64,000 bases of DNA from Xanthomonas sp. Lineage in GTDB: Bacteria; Pseudomonadota; Gammaproteobacteria; Xanthomonadales; Xanthomonadaceae. This document shows positions 31,048-40,825 of this stretch, piece after piece. The notes under the pieces were generated by a model. The model saw only the letters and a program-made list of their open reading frames with translations, was not told the DNA's origin and did not search any database. The stretch is from positions 124,001 through 188,000 of the forward strand of contig JADFDQ010000004.1 in NCBI GenBank assembly GCA_018262705.1, read 5' to 3'. Position 1 is the stretch's first letter; the number at the start of each line of letters is the position of its first letter. The translations under genes were made by a program, and so were the position numbers.

Positions 31048-34000
31048 TCAGGCGTGCCCGCCCGCCTCCGGCGTCTGCGCTTCCAGCGTCTCAAGCTCGT
31101 GCGCCAACGCCTCGGGCGAATGCGTGTACTTGGCCAGGCGCGCATAGAACGCCGGCACCACGAACAGCGACAGCAGGGTCGAGAAGGACACGCCGAACAC
31201 GATGACTATGCCGATCGTGGCGCGGCTGGCCGAACCCGGCCCGCCGAAGATCACCAGCGGCAGCGCGCCCATCACGGTGGCGATCGAGGTCATCAGGATC
31301 GGCCGCAGGCGGATCGCCGACGCTTCGACGATGGCCGCGTGGATGCTGCGCCCGGCATCGCGCAACTGGTTGGCGAACTCCACGATCAGGATGCCGTTCT
31401 TTGCCGCAAGCCCCACCAGCATCACGATGCCGATCTGCGAGAACAGGTTCAGCGTGCCGTGCGTCAGCCATAGCCCGAGCAGCGCGCCGAGCACGCCCAG
31501 CGGCACCGTGAGCATGATCACCAGCGGGTGCAGGAAGCTTTCGAACTGCGCCGCCAGCGCCAGATAGACGATCAGCAGCGCCAGCGCGAAGGTCACCAGC
31601 ACCTCACCGCCGGACTGCTGCAGCTCGCGCGATTCGCCCTTCCAGCTGACCTGCGCGTAGTCCGGAAGGTTCTCGCGCACGGTCTGTTGCGCCCAGTTGA
31701 CCGCCTCTCCCAGAGGGTAGTCGGGCGCCAGCCGCGCGCTGAGGGTGATCGAGCGCAATCGGTTGAAGCGATTGAGCGTGCCGGGCTCGGCGATTTCGTG
31801 CAGGGTCACCAGATTCGACAGCGGCACCAGTCCGTCGCGGCCGCGCACCTGCAGCGATTCCAGCGCGGCGACCGAATTGCGCCCGCTGCGGTCGGCCTGC
31901 AGCACGACGTCGTATTCCTCGCCGTTGTCGACAAAGGTGGTGGCACGAATCCCACCCATCATTGTTTCCAGCGTATGGCCGATGTCGGTTGCCGACACGC
32001 CAAGATCGGCCGCACGCTGGCGATCGATCACCACCCGCATCTGCGGGCGGGTTTCCTTGTAGTCGGAATCGGCACCGACCAGGCCGGGGTTTTCGGCCAT
32101 TTTCGCCAGCATGATGTCGCGCCAGCGCGCCAGCTCCTTGTAGTCGGGCCCGCCCAGCACCAGCTGGAACGGTTGCCCGCGGCTGCGCACCAGCCCGCCG
32201 CCGACCATGGTGCGCACCTTGACGCCGGTCAATCCGGAAAATTTGCGCTCCAGCTCACTGGCCAATTCGGCCGTGCTCTTGTCGCGCTTGTCCCAGGGCT
32301 GCAGGAAGATCATTCCGCGCCCGGTGTGCATCTCTTCGCTGGCACCATAGCTGCCCGGTACGCGCGGATTGGCACGCAGGATCGGCTTGTCGGGGCCGGT
32401 TTCGGCGGCAAGAATGGCCTCGACCTTTTTCATCTGCGCCACGGTGTAGTCGTAGCCGGCACCTTCCGGGCCATCCATCGACAGCATGAACGAACCGCGG
32501 TCTTCCGCCGGCGCCAGCTCGCTGGGCAATGTCTTGAACAGCGCCAGCAGACCGACCAATGCGACCAGCATCAGCACGCCGAATAGCCCGACGCGGTGGA
32601 CGTTGCGATCCAGCAGCCGCCGGTAGCCGCCGGCCAGCGCCTGAAAACGCGCATTGAGCCAGGCGCTGACGCGGTTTTCGTGAACCGCGTGTGGCCCGCT
32701 GTGCGGACGCAGCAGCTTGGAGGCCAGCATCGGCGTCAGCGTCAACGCCACGAAGGCGGAGATCGCCACCGCCGCCGCCAGCGCCACCGACAATTCTCGA
32801 AACAGCCGGCCGGTGTTGCCCTGCAGGAAGCCGACCGGCAAGAACACGGCGATCAGCACCGCAGTCGTGGCAAGCACTGCGAAGGCCACCTGTTTCGTCC
32901 CGCGGCGCGCGGCCACCAGCGCCGGCTCGCCCAGATCCACGCGGCGCTGGATGTTTTCCACCACCACGATGGCGTCATCGACCACGAGGCCAATGCACAG
33001 CACCAGCGCCAGCAGGGTGAGCAGGTTGATCGAAAACCCGAAGGCGTACAGCGCGATGAAGGAAGCGATCACGCACACCGGCACCGTCAGCGCCGGGATC
33101 AGCGCCGCACGCACACTGCCGAGGAACAGCCAGATCACCAGCAGCACCAGCGCGATGGCCTCCAGCAGGGTTTCATACACGCGCTCGACGGCGGCCGAGA
33201 TGAAGGTCGTGCTGTCGTAGGCGACGTAGATATCGGTGCCTTGCGGCAAACCGGATCGGATCCGGTCGGCCTCGGCTTTGGTCTCTTCAGCCACCTCAAG
33301 GCTATTGGCGGTCGAGGTCTTGACGATGCCGATGCCCATCGCCGGCTCGCCGTTGCTGCGGTAGTAGGCGCGCCGCTCCGAGGACTCCAGCGCCACCCGC
33401 GCCACGTCGCCCAGCCGCACCACGTAGCCGTCGCTGCCTTTGCCCAGCGGCATCTGCGCGAACGATTCCGGCGTGGTGTAGTCGCGCGCCACCCGCAGGA
33501 TGAAATCGCGGTCGGCCGATTCGATCCGGCCCGCTCCCAGTTCGACGTTTTCCGCACGCAACGCACGCTCGACGTCGGCGGCGGTCAATCCGCGCGCAGC
33601 CAGCTTGTCGCCGTCCAGCCAGACCCGCATGGCATAGCGCTGGCTGCCGCCGAGAAACACCCGCGCCACTCCCTGCAGGCTGGAAAAACGGTCGACCAGA
33701 TAGCGCTGTGCATAGTCCGACATCTGCATCTGGTCCATGCTGGTCGAACGCAGGTTGAGCCAGATGATCGCGTCGGAATCGGCTTCGACCTTGCTGATCT
33801 CGGGCGGACGCGCCTCGTCGGGCATGCGGTCGGCCACGCGGCTGACGGCGTTGCGCACGTCGTTCGCCGCCGCTTCGATGTCGCGGCTAGCGTAAAATTC
33901 GACGCTGATTCGCGAACTGCCGTTCTGGCTGTTGGAATCGATGGTGTTGATGCCCTCGATGCCGGCCAGCGCGTCTTCCAGAGGTTTGGTGACGCGGGTC

Positions 34001-34179
34001 TCGACCACGCTCGCCGATGCCCCCGGATAATCGACGCGCACCGAAACGATCGGCGGGTCGATCGCCGGCAGTTCGCGCAGGGTCAGGCGCAGGAACGACA
34101 TCACGCCGAGCACGACCAACAGCAGGCTCATCACTGCGGCCAGCACCGGCCGCTTGATCGAAATGTCCGACAGCCGCAT
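31048..34179 (-). CDS. RND-family efflux pump permease (HAE1 type)
   Basis: A 1043-residue inner-membrane proton/drug antiporter of the AcrB/MexF type. It has the N-terminal helix (RPVLAAVMSLLLVVLGVMSF), the pore-domain text LPAIDPPIVSVRVDYPGAS, TM4 with the proton-relay Asp pair in GLVVDDAIVVVENIQRR, and the second TM4-10 block ending GIVIVFGVSFSTLLSLFVVPAFYA. The length is typical. Its start lies 3 bases from the stop of the adaptor gene upstream, so they form an operon. No outer-membrane TolC-like gene is adjacent, so the pump must borrow one. Confidence 0.95.
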   Translation of the reverse strand: MRLSDISIKRPVLAAVMSLLLVVLGVMSFLRLTLRELPAIDPPIVSVRVDYPGASASVVETRVTKPLEDALAGIEGINTIDSNSQNGSSRISVEFYASRDIEAAANDVRNAVSRVADRMPDEARPPEISKVEADSDAIIWLNLRSTSMDQMQMSDYAQRYLVDRFSSLQGVARVFLGGSQRYAMRVWLDGDKLAARGLTAADVERALRAENVELGAGRIESADRDFILRVARDYTTPESFAQMPLGKGSDGYVVRLGDVARVALESSERRAYYRSNGEPAMGIGIVKTSTANSLEVAEETKAEADRIRSGLPQGTDIYVAYDSTTFISAAVERVYETLLEAIALVLLVIWLFLGSVRAALIPALTVPVCVIASFIALYAFGFSINLLTLLALVLCIGLVVDDAIVVVENIQRRVDLGEPALVAARRGTKQVAFAVLATTAVLIAVFLPVGFLQGNTGRLFRELSVALAAAVAISAFVALTLTPMLASKLLRPHSGPHAVHENRVSAWLNARFQALAGGYRRLLDRNVHRVGLFGVLMLVALVGLLALFKTLPSELAPAEDRGSFMLSMDGPEGAGYDYTVAQMKKVEAILAAETGPDKPILRANPRVPGSYGASEEMHTGRGMIFLQPWDKRDKSTAELASELERKFSGLTGVKVRTMVGGGLVRSRGQPFQLVLGGPDYKELARWRDIMLAKMAENPGLVGADSDYKETRPQMRVVIDRQRAADLGVSATDIGHTLETMMGGIRATTFVDNGEEYDVVLQADRSGRNSVAALESLQVRGRDGLVPLSNLVTLHEIAEPGTLNRFNRLRSITLSARLAPDYPLGEAVNWAQQTVRENLPDYAQVSWKGESRELQQSGGEVLVTFALALLIVYLALAAQFESFLHPLVIMLTVPLGVLGALLGLWLTHGTLNLFSQIGIVMLVGLAAKNGILIVEFANQLRDAGRSIHAAIVEASAIRLRPILMTSIATVMGALPLVIFGGPGSASRATIGIVIVFGVSFSTLLSLFVVPAFYARLAKYTHSPEALAHELETLEAQTPEAGGHA

Positions 34180-34182
34180 GGC

Positions 34183-35268
34183 CTAGCGCACCGACCCGGC
34201 CGCAGGACGCTGGCCACCTGCGACGGCATCGGCGTTCACCGCCATCCCCGGCTGCAGCTTGCCCGTTCCCTCGACCACGATCCGCTCGCCGGGCTTCACG
34301 CCGCTTTGCAGCATGACCTTGCCCGGAATCCGGCCGCCGACCACCACGTCGGCCTTTTCCACGGTGCCGTCAGCTTTCACGCGCCACACGAAGGTTTCAC
34401 CACCAACCTGCTGAACCGCGATTTCCGGCACCACGATGGCTTTGCGGGTGGAACGCACGAGGCTGACGTTGACCAGCATGCCGGGCTTGAGCAGGCGGTC
34501 TGGATTGGGGAAATCGCCGCGCACGGTGGCCGCGCGGGTGTTGCTGTTCAGCCGCGCCGACACCGTCACGACGGTGCCTGAAAAGTTCCGACTCGGCCAC
34601 GCGCCGACCTGCCCGGTGATCGCCTGTCCCGGCGCGACTTCGGCCAGCTCGGTTTCCGGCACCGGGAAATCAACATAGACGCGCGCGATGTCGTCGAGCG
34701 TCGCGATCACGGTTCCCGGCGTGACCAGCGCGCCCGGACTGACCTGACGGATGCCGAGCACACCGGCAAACGGCGCGCGGATCACGCGGTCGGACAGATT
34801 GGCGCGGATCTGCGCGACCTGCGCCTGAGCGGCATCACGGCCGGCGCGCGCGGAATCCAGCGCCGACCGCGCCACCAACTGCTGGCCGGCCAACTGACTC
34901 ATTCGCTGGAACTGCTGCTGGGCATCGGTCAACTGGGCCTGCGACGAGGCCAGCAGCGCCTGTTGCTGCTGCCCGCTCAGGGTCACCAGCGGCGCGCCGC
35001 GGACGACTTCCTGCCCGCTTTCGAAATGGACGCGATCCACGGTTTCGCTCACCTTGGCAGTGACGGTCACCGCCTCGCGCGCAGCGACCGTGCCCAATGC
35101 CTGCAGGGTGTCGATCCATTCCTGTTCCTGCACCCGCTGCGTTGCGACTGCAGTCGGCCCGCCGCCACGCCCACCAGGGCCGGCAGCGTCCTGCTTGGCG
35201 CAGGCAGTCAGCACAAGGACGGCGATGCACAGGAAAGGTATCGTGAAGCGTCTGATCCGGGAAAGCAT
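34183..35268 (-). CDS. RND efflux periplasmic adaptor (membrane fusion protein)
   Basis: A 361-residue lipoprotein adaptor joining the RND pump to the outer-membrane channel. Lipobox LTAC gives Cys23 after MLSRIRRFTIPFL. Lipoyl-like halves (EAVTVTAKVSETVDRVHFES and IRAPFAGVLGIRQVSPGALV) flank an alpha-hairpin rich in Gln and Ala (QQQALLASSQAQLTDAQQQF). A beta-barrel and membrane-proximal domain follow. The start at 35268 yields the lipobox; an ATG nine codons earlier does not fit. It is transcribed with the downstream permease. Confidence 0.92.
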   Translation of the reverse strand: MLSRIRRFTIPFLCIAVLVLTACAKQDAAGPGGRGGGPTAVATQRVQEQEWIDTLQALGTVAAREAVTVTAKVSETVDRVHFESGQEVVRGAPLVTLSGQQQQALLASSQAQLTDAQQQFQRMSQLAGQQLVARSALDSARAGRDAAQAQVAQIRANLSDRVIRAPFAGVLGIRQVSPGALVTPGTVIATLDDIARVYVDFPVPETELAEVAPGQAITGQVGAWPSRNFSGTVVTVSARLNSNTRAATVRGDFPNPDRLLKPGMLVNVSLVRSTRKAIVVPEIAVQQVGGETFVWRVKADGTVEKADVVVGGRIPGKVMLQSGVKPGERIVVEGTGKLQPGMAVNADAVAGGQRPAAGSVR

Positions 35269-35371
35269 GACCCAACTCGCACGAAGAGTCGGCAATTCTA
35301 CGGGCTGCGGGCACTTCCTTCCCGTGCCATCGGTTTGGGAGGCGCCATGGCCAGAACATCTGTCAACCGCT

Positions 35372-35728
35372 TCAGCCTATCGCCATCCATGCTGCCAGCG
35401 CCACGAGGCCTAGCGCGATCATTACCCAACGCATGGCACCGGGCCGGTCTCCCATGACCACGGTCGGTCTGCGGTTGTTCGCCCGCAACGCTGTTCGCAT
35501 GTCTTGCGCATGGGATCGCTGCTCGTGGTTCCTGGCCGTCCCGACCTGCGCATCCACCCGCTGCTTTGCGTCAACGTGAACGCCCGAACCGACCTGAGCC
35601 GCGATGAAGGCGACGGCATCTTTCAGCGAACCGCCCTGCGCCTGGCGTGCCAATTTGATCGCCTCGATCTTGTCGCCCCGTACAAGGGCGTCACGGATCC
35701 GGGCAGCCAACGCATCATCCATCGCCAT
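35372..35728 (-). CDS. Small L7/L12-C-domain-like protein with C-terminal membrane helix
   Basis: A 118-residue protein. The N-terminal part (LAARIRDALVRGDKIEAIKL, then ARQAQGGSLKDAVAFIAAQV) resembles the alpha/beta C-domain of ribosomal protein bL12, in which a Lys-Ile-x-x-Ile-Lys strand leads into a Gly-Leu-Lys-Glu-Ala helix. A polar middle follows, and the last 20 residues (WVMIALGLVALAAWMAIG) form a single helix. Such tail-anchored L12-like proteins are annotated as hypothetical. GGAGG lies five bases before ATG 35728; 35722 and 35731 are alternatives. Function unknown. Confidence 0.65.
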   Translation of the reverse strand: MAMDDALAARIRDALVRGDKIEAIKLARQAQGGSLKDAVAFIAAQVGSGVHVDAKQRVDAQVGTARNHEQRSHAQDMRTALRANNRRPTVVMGDRPGAMRWVMIALGLVALAAWMAIG

Positions 35729-35776
35729 CATTGCCTCCACGTCAAGCGGGAACCCGCCGTCCTAAGGTAGCTCGAA

Positions 35777-35809
35777 ACGCAAACGCCGGCGCGTGGCCGG
35801 CGTTTGCGT
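35777..35809. terminator. Terminator between fba and the L12-like gene
   Basis: A perfect 14-bp stem (35777-35790 with 35796-35809, ACGCAAACGCCGGC and its complement) around a 5-base loop, 34 bases past the fba stop. It is followed on the minus strand by a short TTTCG run. This is the natural 3' end of the fba transcript. Confidence 0.7.
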
Positions 35810-35842
35810 GCGCTGCAGTGCTTCGAACGCACCCCTGACATT

Positions 35843-36847
35843 TCAGCCCTGCCACTGCCCCAGTGCGGCCAACCCATTGGCCTTGGCACGTTCGAACACG
35901 GTCTGCTGCGCCTTGGCGAAATTGCCCTGCATGTTGGCGGCCCACAGCTTCAGCGCCGCCTGCTGCATGGCGCGACCATAGCTGAAGGACAGCGGCCACG
36001 GGTTCGGGCCCATCTTGTTCATCGCATCCAGATGCGCGGTGGCGTCGTGGTCGCTCTGACCGCCTGAGAGGAACACGATGCCCGGCAGGATCGCCGGAAC
36101 TGCCGACTTCAGGCACATCAGTGTGGATTCGGCCACTTCCTCGACGCTGGCCTGCTCGGCGCAATTCTTGCCGGGAACGACCATCGAGGCCTTGAGGATG
36201 GCGCCTTCCAGCATCACGTTGTTGTTGTAGAGCGCATCAAACAACGAGCGCAGCACGACTTCGGTGACCTCGTAGCAGGTCTCGATGTCGTGATCGCCGT
36301 CCATCAGCACCTCGGGCTCCACCATCGGCACCAGCCCTTGCTCCTGGCACAGCGCGGCATAGCGTGCCAGCGCGTGGCTGTTGGCCTCGATGCAGCTGCC
36401 GGAAGGAATGTCCTCGCCGATGTTGATCACCGCACGCCACTTGGCGAAGCGCGCGCCCAGCCCGTAGTATTCCTTGAGGCGGTCGCGCAGGCCGTCCAGT
36501 CCTTCGGTGACAACCTCGCCGGGGAAACCGGCCAAATTGTGGGTTCCCTTGTCCACCTTGATGCCGGGGATCATGCCGTGATCCATCATGTACTTGGCGA
36601 ACGGCACGCCGTCTTTGGTGGACTGGCGGATGGTTTCGTCGAACAAGATCGCGCCGGACAGATAGTCGCTTGCGTTCGGCGCGGTCAGCAGCAGTTCGCG
36701 GTAGGCGCGGCGATTTTCTTCATTGCACTCGATGCCGACGCCGTCGAAGCGCTTCTTGCAGGTCCCGGAGGATTCGTCGACGGCGATGATGCCCTTGCCC
36801 GGCGCGACCATGGCCCGGGCGGTTTCGGCGAGTTGTTCGATGCTCAT
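35843..36847 (-). CDS. Class I fructose-bisphosphate aldolase
   Basis: A 334-residue Schiff-base aldolase of the animal/plant type, interconverting fructose 1,6-bisphosphate with DHAP and G3P. It begins with family text APGKGIIAVDESSGTCKKRF (Asp24), and the Schiff-base lysine is Lys219 in EGAILKASMVVPGK. SGGQSDHDATAHLDAMN and PWPLSFSYGRAMQQAAL are also diagnostic. This is not the zinc class II enzyme (Fba/FbaA), a known feature of Xanthomonas and relatives. The start at 36847 is supported by length and the 5'-UTR with TATAAT. It lies next to pyk. Confidence 0.95.
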   Translation of the reverse strand: MSIEQLAETARAMVAPGKGIIAVDESSGTCKKRFDGVGIECNEENRRAYRELLLTAPNASDYLSGAILFDETIRQSTKDGVPFAKYMMDHGMIPGIKVDKGTHNLAGFPGEVVTEGLDGLRDRLKEYYGLGARFAKWRAVINIGEDIPSGSCIEANSHALARYAALCQEQGLVPMVEPEVLMDGDHDIETCYEVTEVVLRSLFDALYNNNVMLEGAILKASMVVPGKNCAEQASVEEVAESTLMCLKSAVPAILPGIVFLSGGQSDHDATAHLDAMNKMGPNPWPLSFSYGRAMQQAALKLWAANMQGNFAKAQQTVFERAKANGLAALGQWQG

Positions 36848-36877
36848 GGCGGGGCCTCGATCTATAAAGAATCCGTC

Positions 36878-36883
36878 ATTATA
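36878..36883 (-). promoter_or_regulatory. -10 element of the fba promoter
   Basis: A perfect TATAAT on the minus strand, 31 bases upstream of the fba start. No standard -35 hexamer is at 16-18 bases; a GTCTGACA lies at about 14, so either an activator is used or this promoter is weak. Confidence 0.55.
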
Positions 36884-37020
36884 GCTGTGCTTGAACATGT
36901 CAGACCGATTACAACACCACTCACCTGACACACTGTCTTAAGCCATGGGATCAACGTGAACTTCGTGCCGCTGGTGTCGGATTTTCGAGCCTCCTGGACG
37001 TATCCCCCTGCTGGCGCAGA

Positions 37021-38493
37021 CTAAATCTCCCCCAGACCCTCCGCCTGCCCGTCCTCGCCCACCTGCAGCAACCGCAGGGTATTGGTCGCGCCGCGGGTCT
37101 GCATGTGTTCGCCGCTGGTGAAGACCACGCGATCGCCCGGCACCAGCCAACCGGCCTCGACCAGCAACTCGATGCCACCGCGCGCGGCCTCCCGCGCACT
37201 CTGGCCGCGACTGTCGTAGTCCATCGGGAACACGTCGCGCATCAGCGCCATCCGCCGACGAGCGCCGGGATGGTGAGAGAACGCATAGATCGGCACCGAG
37301 GAGCGGAAGCGCGACAGGTAGCGCGCGGTGCCGCCGGATTCGGTCATCGCCACCACCGCGCGGATGCCGATGTGTTCGCACAGGAACATCGTGGCCATGG
37401 CAATGGCCTGGTCGGCGCGCTCCAGCTCGCGCTCGGCTTTTTCGAAATCGGTATCGGCGACGAACTGACGTTCGGCGGTGGTGCAGATCCGCGCCATCGT
37501 CTCCACCGCGCGCACCGGCCAATGGCCGGCCGCGGACTCCTGCGAAAGCATCACCGCATCGGTGCCGTCGATCACCGCATTGGCCACGTCCAGCACTTCG
37601 GCGCGGGTCGGCATCGGACTGTCGACCATCGACTGCAGCATCTGGGTTGCGGTGATGACGACCTTGTTGCGCGCCACGGTCTCGCGGATGATTTTCTTCT
37701 GCAGGCCCGGCAGCTCGGCGTCGCCGACTTCCACCCCAAGATCGCCGCGGGCCACCATCACCACCTCGCTGGCGTCGATGATGTCTGCCAAGTGGGCGAT
37801 TGCCTCGGTACGCTCGATCTTGGCCACCAGCGCCGCCTTGCTGCCGTGGGCACGGGCGATCCGGCGCGCTTCGTGCATGTCCTCGGCGTTGCGGCAGAAC
37901 GAGATCGCGATGAAGTCCACGTCCATGCCGGCGGCGACCGCGATTAGCTCGCGGTCGCGCTCGGTGATCGCGCCCAGCGACAGCCCGCCGCCCTGCTTGT
38001 TCAGCCCCTTGCGGTCGGACAGCACGCCGTCGTTGAGTACCGTGGTGACGATGCGTTCGCCTTCCACGGATTCGACCCGCAGCTGCATCAGCCCGTCGTC
38101 CAGCAGCAGCACGTCGCCGGCGGACACATCGCCGGTCAGTTCGAGATAGCTCACCCCCACCTGGCTGGCATCTCCCGGCGGTGCGTCCGTGCGCGCCACC
38201 AGATCGAAGCGGTGGCCGGCGCGCAGGTTCACCCGACCCTCGGCAAAGGTTTCGATGCGAATTTTCGGCCCCGGCAGATCGGCAAGGATGCCGACCTCGC
38301 GTCCGAGCCTGGCCGCCAGTTCGCGCACCGCCGCGCCGCGCGCGACCTGTTCGGACGGATCGCCGTGCGAAAAATTCAGCCGCACCACGTCGACCCCAGC
38401 GCGCAGGATCGCCTCCAGCACGTCGGGCGGATCGGTGGCCGGCCCGAGGGTGGCGACGATGCGGGTGTGGCGAAGCGCGGTGGCAGGCAGCAT
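37021..38493 (-). CDS. pyk: Pyruvate kinase
   Basis: A 490-residue enzyme that makes pyruvate and ATP from PEP and ADP. Text includes TRIVATLGPATDPPDVLEA, VRLNFSHGD, DLPGPKIRIE, the catalytic lysine segment AALVAKIERTEAI, MVARGDLGVEVG and KKIIRETVARNKVVITATQM. The C-terminal regulatory domain (CEHIGIRAVVAMTESGGTAR to the end) is complete. It precedes the fba gene, 173 bases apart, and is downstream of the Sel1-repeat gene, in an unusual mixed cluster. Confidence 0.96.
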   Translation of the reverse strand: MLPATALRHTRIVATLGPATDPPDVLEAILRAGVDVVRLNFSHGDPSEQVARGAAVRELAARLGREVGILADLPGPKIRIETFAEGRVNLRAGHRFDLVARTDAPPGDASQVGVSYLELTGDVSAGDVLLLDDGLMQLRVESVEGERIVTTVLNDGVLSDRKGLNKQGGGLSLGAITERDRELIAVAAGMDVDFIAISFCRNAEDMHEARRIARAHGSKAALVAKIERTEAIAHLADIIDASEVVMVARGDLGVEVGDAELPGLQKKIIRETVARNKVVITATQMLQSMVDSPMPTRAEVLDVANAVIDGTDAVMLSQESAAGHWPVRAVETMARICTTAERQFVADTDFEKAERELERADQAIAMATMFLCEHIGIRAVVAMTESGGTARYLSRFRSSVPIYAFSHHPGARRRMALMRDVFPMDYDSRGQSAREAARGGIELLVEAGWLVPGDRVVFTSGEHMQTRGATNTLRLLQVGEDGQAEGLGEI

Positions 38494-38561
38494 TGCAGGT
38501 CAACCGTCCGGGTCATGCAGGCCCGAAGCTAGCATGAATCCCGAAGGCCGACCGCGCCGGT

Positions 38562-40823
38562 TCAGCGCGCGCCCTCTGGCGCTGTTTCCTTGAGGTAGGG
38601 CTTGCCCGCCTGATACAAGGCCAGCCGCGCCTGCATTTCGTCGAGACTGTCCTGATCGGATTCAGGGCGTTTGCGCACGCTTGCCACAACCCTGCGCTGC
38701 AGTTCGACCGCACGTTCGAAGTGTCCGGCGGCCGCCTCGCAGGCGGCCACGGTATCGATGAAGGAGAGATCAAGGTTCGGGTGCTTTTCCAGTTTTTTCG
38801 AATAGACGAGCCCCTCTTCCGGATTGCGCACAAGGGGATCGCTTGAGACGCACAGCTCCCAAGCCAGATTGTTCAGCCCCGTCTCATCGTCCGCATCCGC
38901 CACCTGCCGCATGAGCTTCAGGCCGCGCGCGCGGTCATCTGCGCCGGTCGCGACGTTAAACAACCAATAGCCATAGCTTGTCAACGCGGAAGGCAGATTG
39001 GCGGCCACGGCACGCTCCATCCACGCGCGCCCTTTGGTCTCATCTTTTTGGCCGAAGCGTCCATCCAGATAACCCATGCCCAGGTCGGCTTGGGATTCGG
39101 CATCTCCCGCCTTCGCGTCCTGTTCCAGCCAGCGGCGCGCGCGCTCAAGATCCTTTGCCATCCCCCTGCCGAGCACCGCATTGTTTGCGAGCAAGCGCCG
39201 CGCGCGTGCACCGTACTGGTCGCTTTGCGCCAAGCTCTCCAGGATGGCGTTGGCGCGCTCCGGCGTGCCGCTCATGCCCTCACGCCCGCCAGCCCAAAGG
39301 CCGGCAAGGAGGAACATCGAATCCACATCGTTGCTCACGGCCGCAAGCAGAATCCAGTCTTCCGCCCGCCCCCAGTCCCCAGCCACCATGGCCAGATAGG
39401 CCAGATAGCGCATGGCGTACGGATCGCCGCCGTTGGCCGAACGCTCGAAAAGTGCCCGCGCGGCCGGCGGCAGCGGCTCCGTTCCCTGATTGCCGCGCTG
39501 ACGGAAAGCGAGGGTGGCCAACGAAAAGGGATCGCCCACATCGGCCGCCCGCTGCAGATACTCTTCGTACTTGTCCTGATCGCGCTCGCGATACCAAGAC
39601 GCAAGAAGCGCCATGCCTTTCCCAACCCCATTGTTGGCGGGATCGGCAAGTCGCCGCTCGTCGTCGCGGCTCAAGACGTAGTCTTTGCCGCTTGCCTGCA
39701 TGGCGTAGGCAATCAGCTGAACGGCGGCAACTTCGTTTCCAGCATCGCGCGCCAGCACGAGGCGCCGTCTCAGGAATTCTGGGAAAGCGGCGTCTGATCT
39801 CAAGGTCGAGAAAACGTCGGCAAACATGCTTGCCGCACGATGTCCTTCCATGACCCGGTCCGCCGCATCCAGCATTGCCTCGGCGGCGCGCTGATCGGCC
39901 TTCACTCCGATACCCTGCGCATAGGCCGCCGCCAGCAGCACCATCGGATACCCTTGGTGTGCCTCGGCCAGCGGCAGCAGGGCATCGATCAACCCATCCG
40001 AGCACCCCGGATCACTGCCCCCTTTGCATACGACCATCCACAGATAAATCGATTGCAGCCCTCCCTGCGCTGCCGCCGCACGCAGCGCTTCGACTTTGGC
40101 GGCGACAGTGGAACGTTGTGATGCCGCCAGGACCGCAAGGTTGTCGATGGCGCCGGTCACACCCAAGTTGGCCAGTTCCTTGACCGTGCTCTCGACGTAA
40201 GCCATTCGCAGCCGAGGCGTTCCGTAGGCCCGCTGCTCACGATCCAGGAGCTGCAGGGTGTCCACGTAATCGAAGGTGACGATCTTTTCCTGGCCGCCGC
40301 CTGCCGGCACCGCCGCGATCCGCCAAGGGAAATAGGGCTCAGGATGAATTTGCTCGAACAGCTCGTAGCGTACCGTCATGCCCGCAGACGCGAACAGGGC
40401 CAAAGCATCTCCCGGCAGCACGATGCGCACCGGTTTTGCCCAAGCGCCGCGCGACGCTTGCGCGAAGGCATCCTGCGCCAGCGCCGCAAGTGCTTCCGAC
40501 TCCCGATCCGCCGCTGCCCGGTCGCCGGTCGCCTGCGCGCACAGCATTGCGGCACGTTGAACCATCATCGACACCGGGAGCTGGCGGAGCGCCGCCTCCA
40601 GTTCACTGCGGTGCGCACGGCACTTGTCCGCATCCACGCCGTCCATGGAATAGCCCACCGCATCGAGCGCAACGCTTGCGTTGTTGATGGCGTCGGCTGT
40701 TCCGTGCGCCAACAGTTGTTGCCACTGCGCCGCAACGTCGGAGGTACCAGTCTCCTGGGCCGTGGATGGGAAAACCAATGCCAGGCCCAGGAACAACGCC
40801 AGGGCGCGCACTTCGATGGCCAT
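38562..40823 (-). CDS. Exported Sel1/TPR-repeat protein of unknown function
   Basis: A 753-residue periplasmic or surface protein with a signal peptide (residues 1-22, cleavage near AQE). The C-terminal half has Sel1-like repeats, for example AMRYLAYLAMVAGDWGRAED, ESQADLGMGYLDGRFGQKDE and LTSYGYWLFNVATGADDRAR; the N-terminal half is more divergent. Sel1 repeats mediate protein binding. The ATG is two bases after the stop of the DUF3857 gene, so the two are almost certainly co-translated. It is followed after 68 bases by pyk. The pairing suggests a joint envelope task, which I cannot name. Confidence 0.8.
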   Translation of the reverse strand: MAIEVRALALFLGLALVFPSTAQETGTSDVAAQWQQLLAHGTADAINNASVALDAVGYSMDGVDADKCRAHRSELEAALRQLPVSMMVQRAAMLCAQATGDRAAADRESEALAALAQDAFAQASRGAWAKPVRIVLPGDALALFASAGMTVRYELFEQIHPEPYFPWRIAAVPAGGGQEKIVTFDYVDTLQLLDREQRAYGTPRLRMAYVESTVKELANLGVTGAIDNLAVLAASQRSTVAAKVEALRAAAAQGGLQSIYLWMVVCKGGSDPGCSDGLIDALLPLAEAHQGYPMVLLAAAYAQGIGVKADQRAAEAMLDAADRVMEGHRAASMFADVFSTLRSDAAFPEFLRRRLVLARDAGNEVAAVQLIAYAMQASGKDYVLSRDDERRLADPANNGVGKGMALLASWYRERDQDKYEEYLQRAADVGDPFSLATLAFRQRGNQGTEPLPPAARALFERSANGGDPYAMRYLAYLAMVAGDWGRAEDWILLAAVSNDVDSMFLLAGLWAGGREGMSGTPERANAILESLAQSDQYGARARRLLANNAVLGRGMAKDLERARRWLEQDAKAGDAESQADLGMGYLDGRFGQKDETKGRAWMERAVAANLPSALTSYGYWLFNVATGADDRARGLKLMRQVADADDETGLNNLAWELCVSSDPLVRNPEEGLVYSKKLEKHPNLDLSFIDTVAACEAAAGHFERAVELQRRVVASVRKRPESDQDSLDEMQARLALYQAGKPYLKETAPEGAR

Positions 40824-40825
40824 TG

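Noticed and set aside
36938-38503. A 521-codon minus-strand frame overlapping pyk
   Set aside because: An Arg/Gly-rich alternate frame of the pyruvate kinase gene; pyk has all the catalytic motifs.
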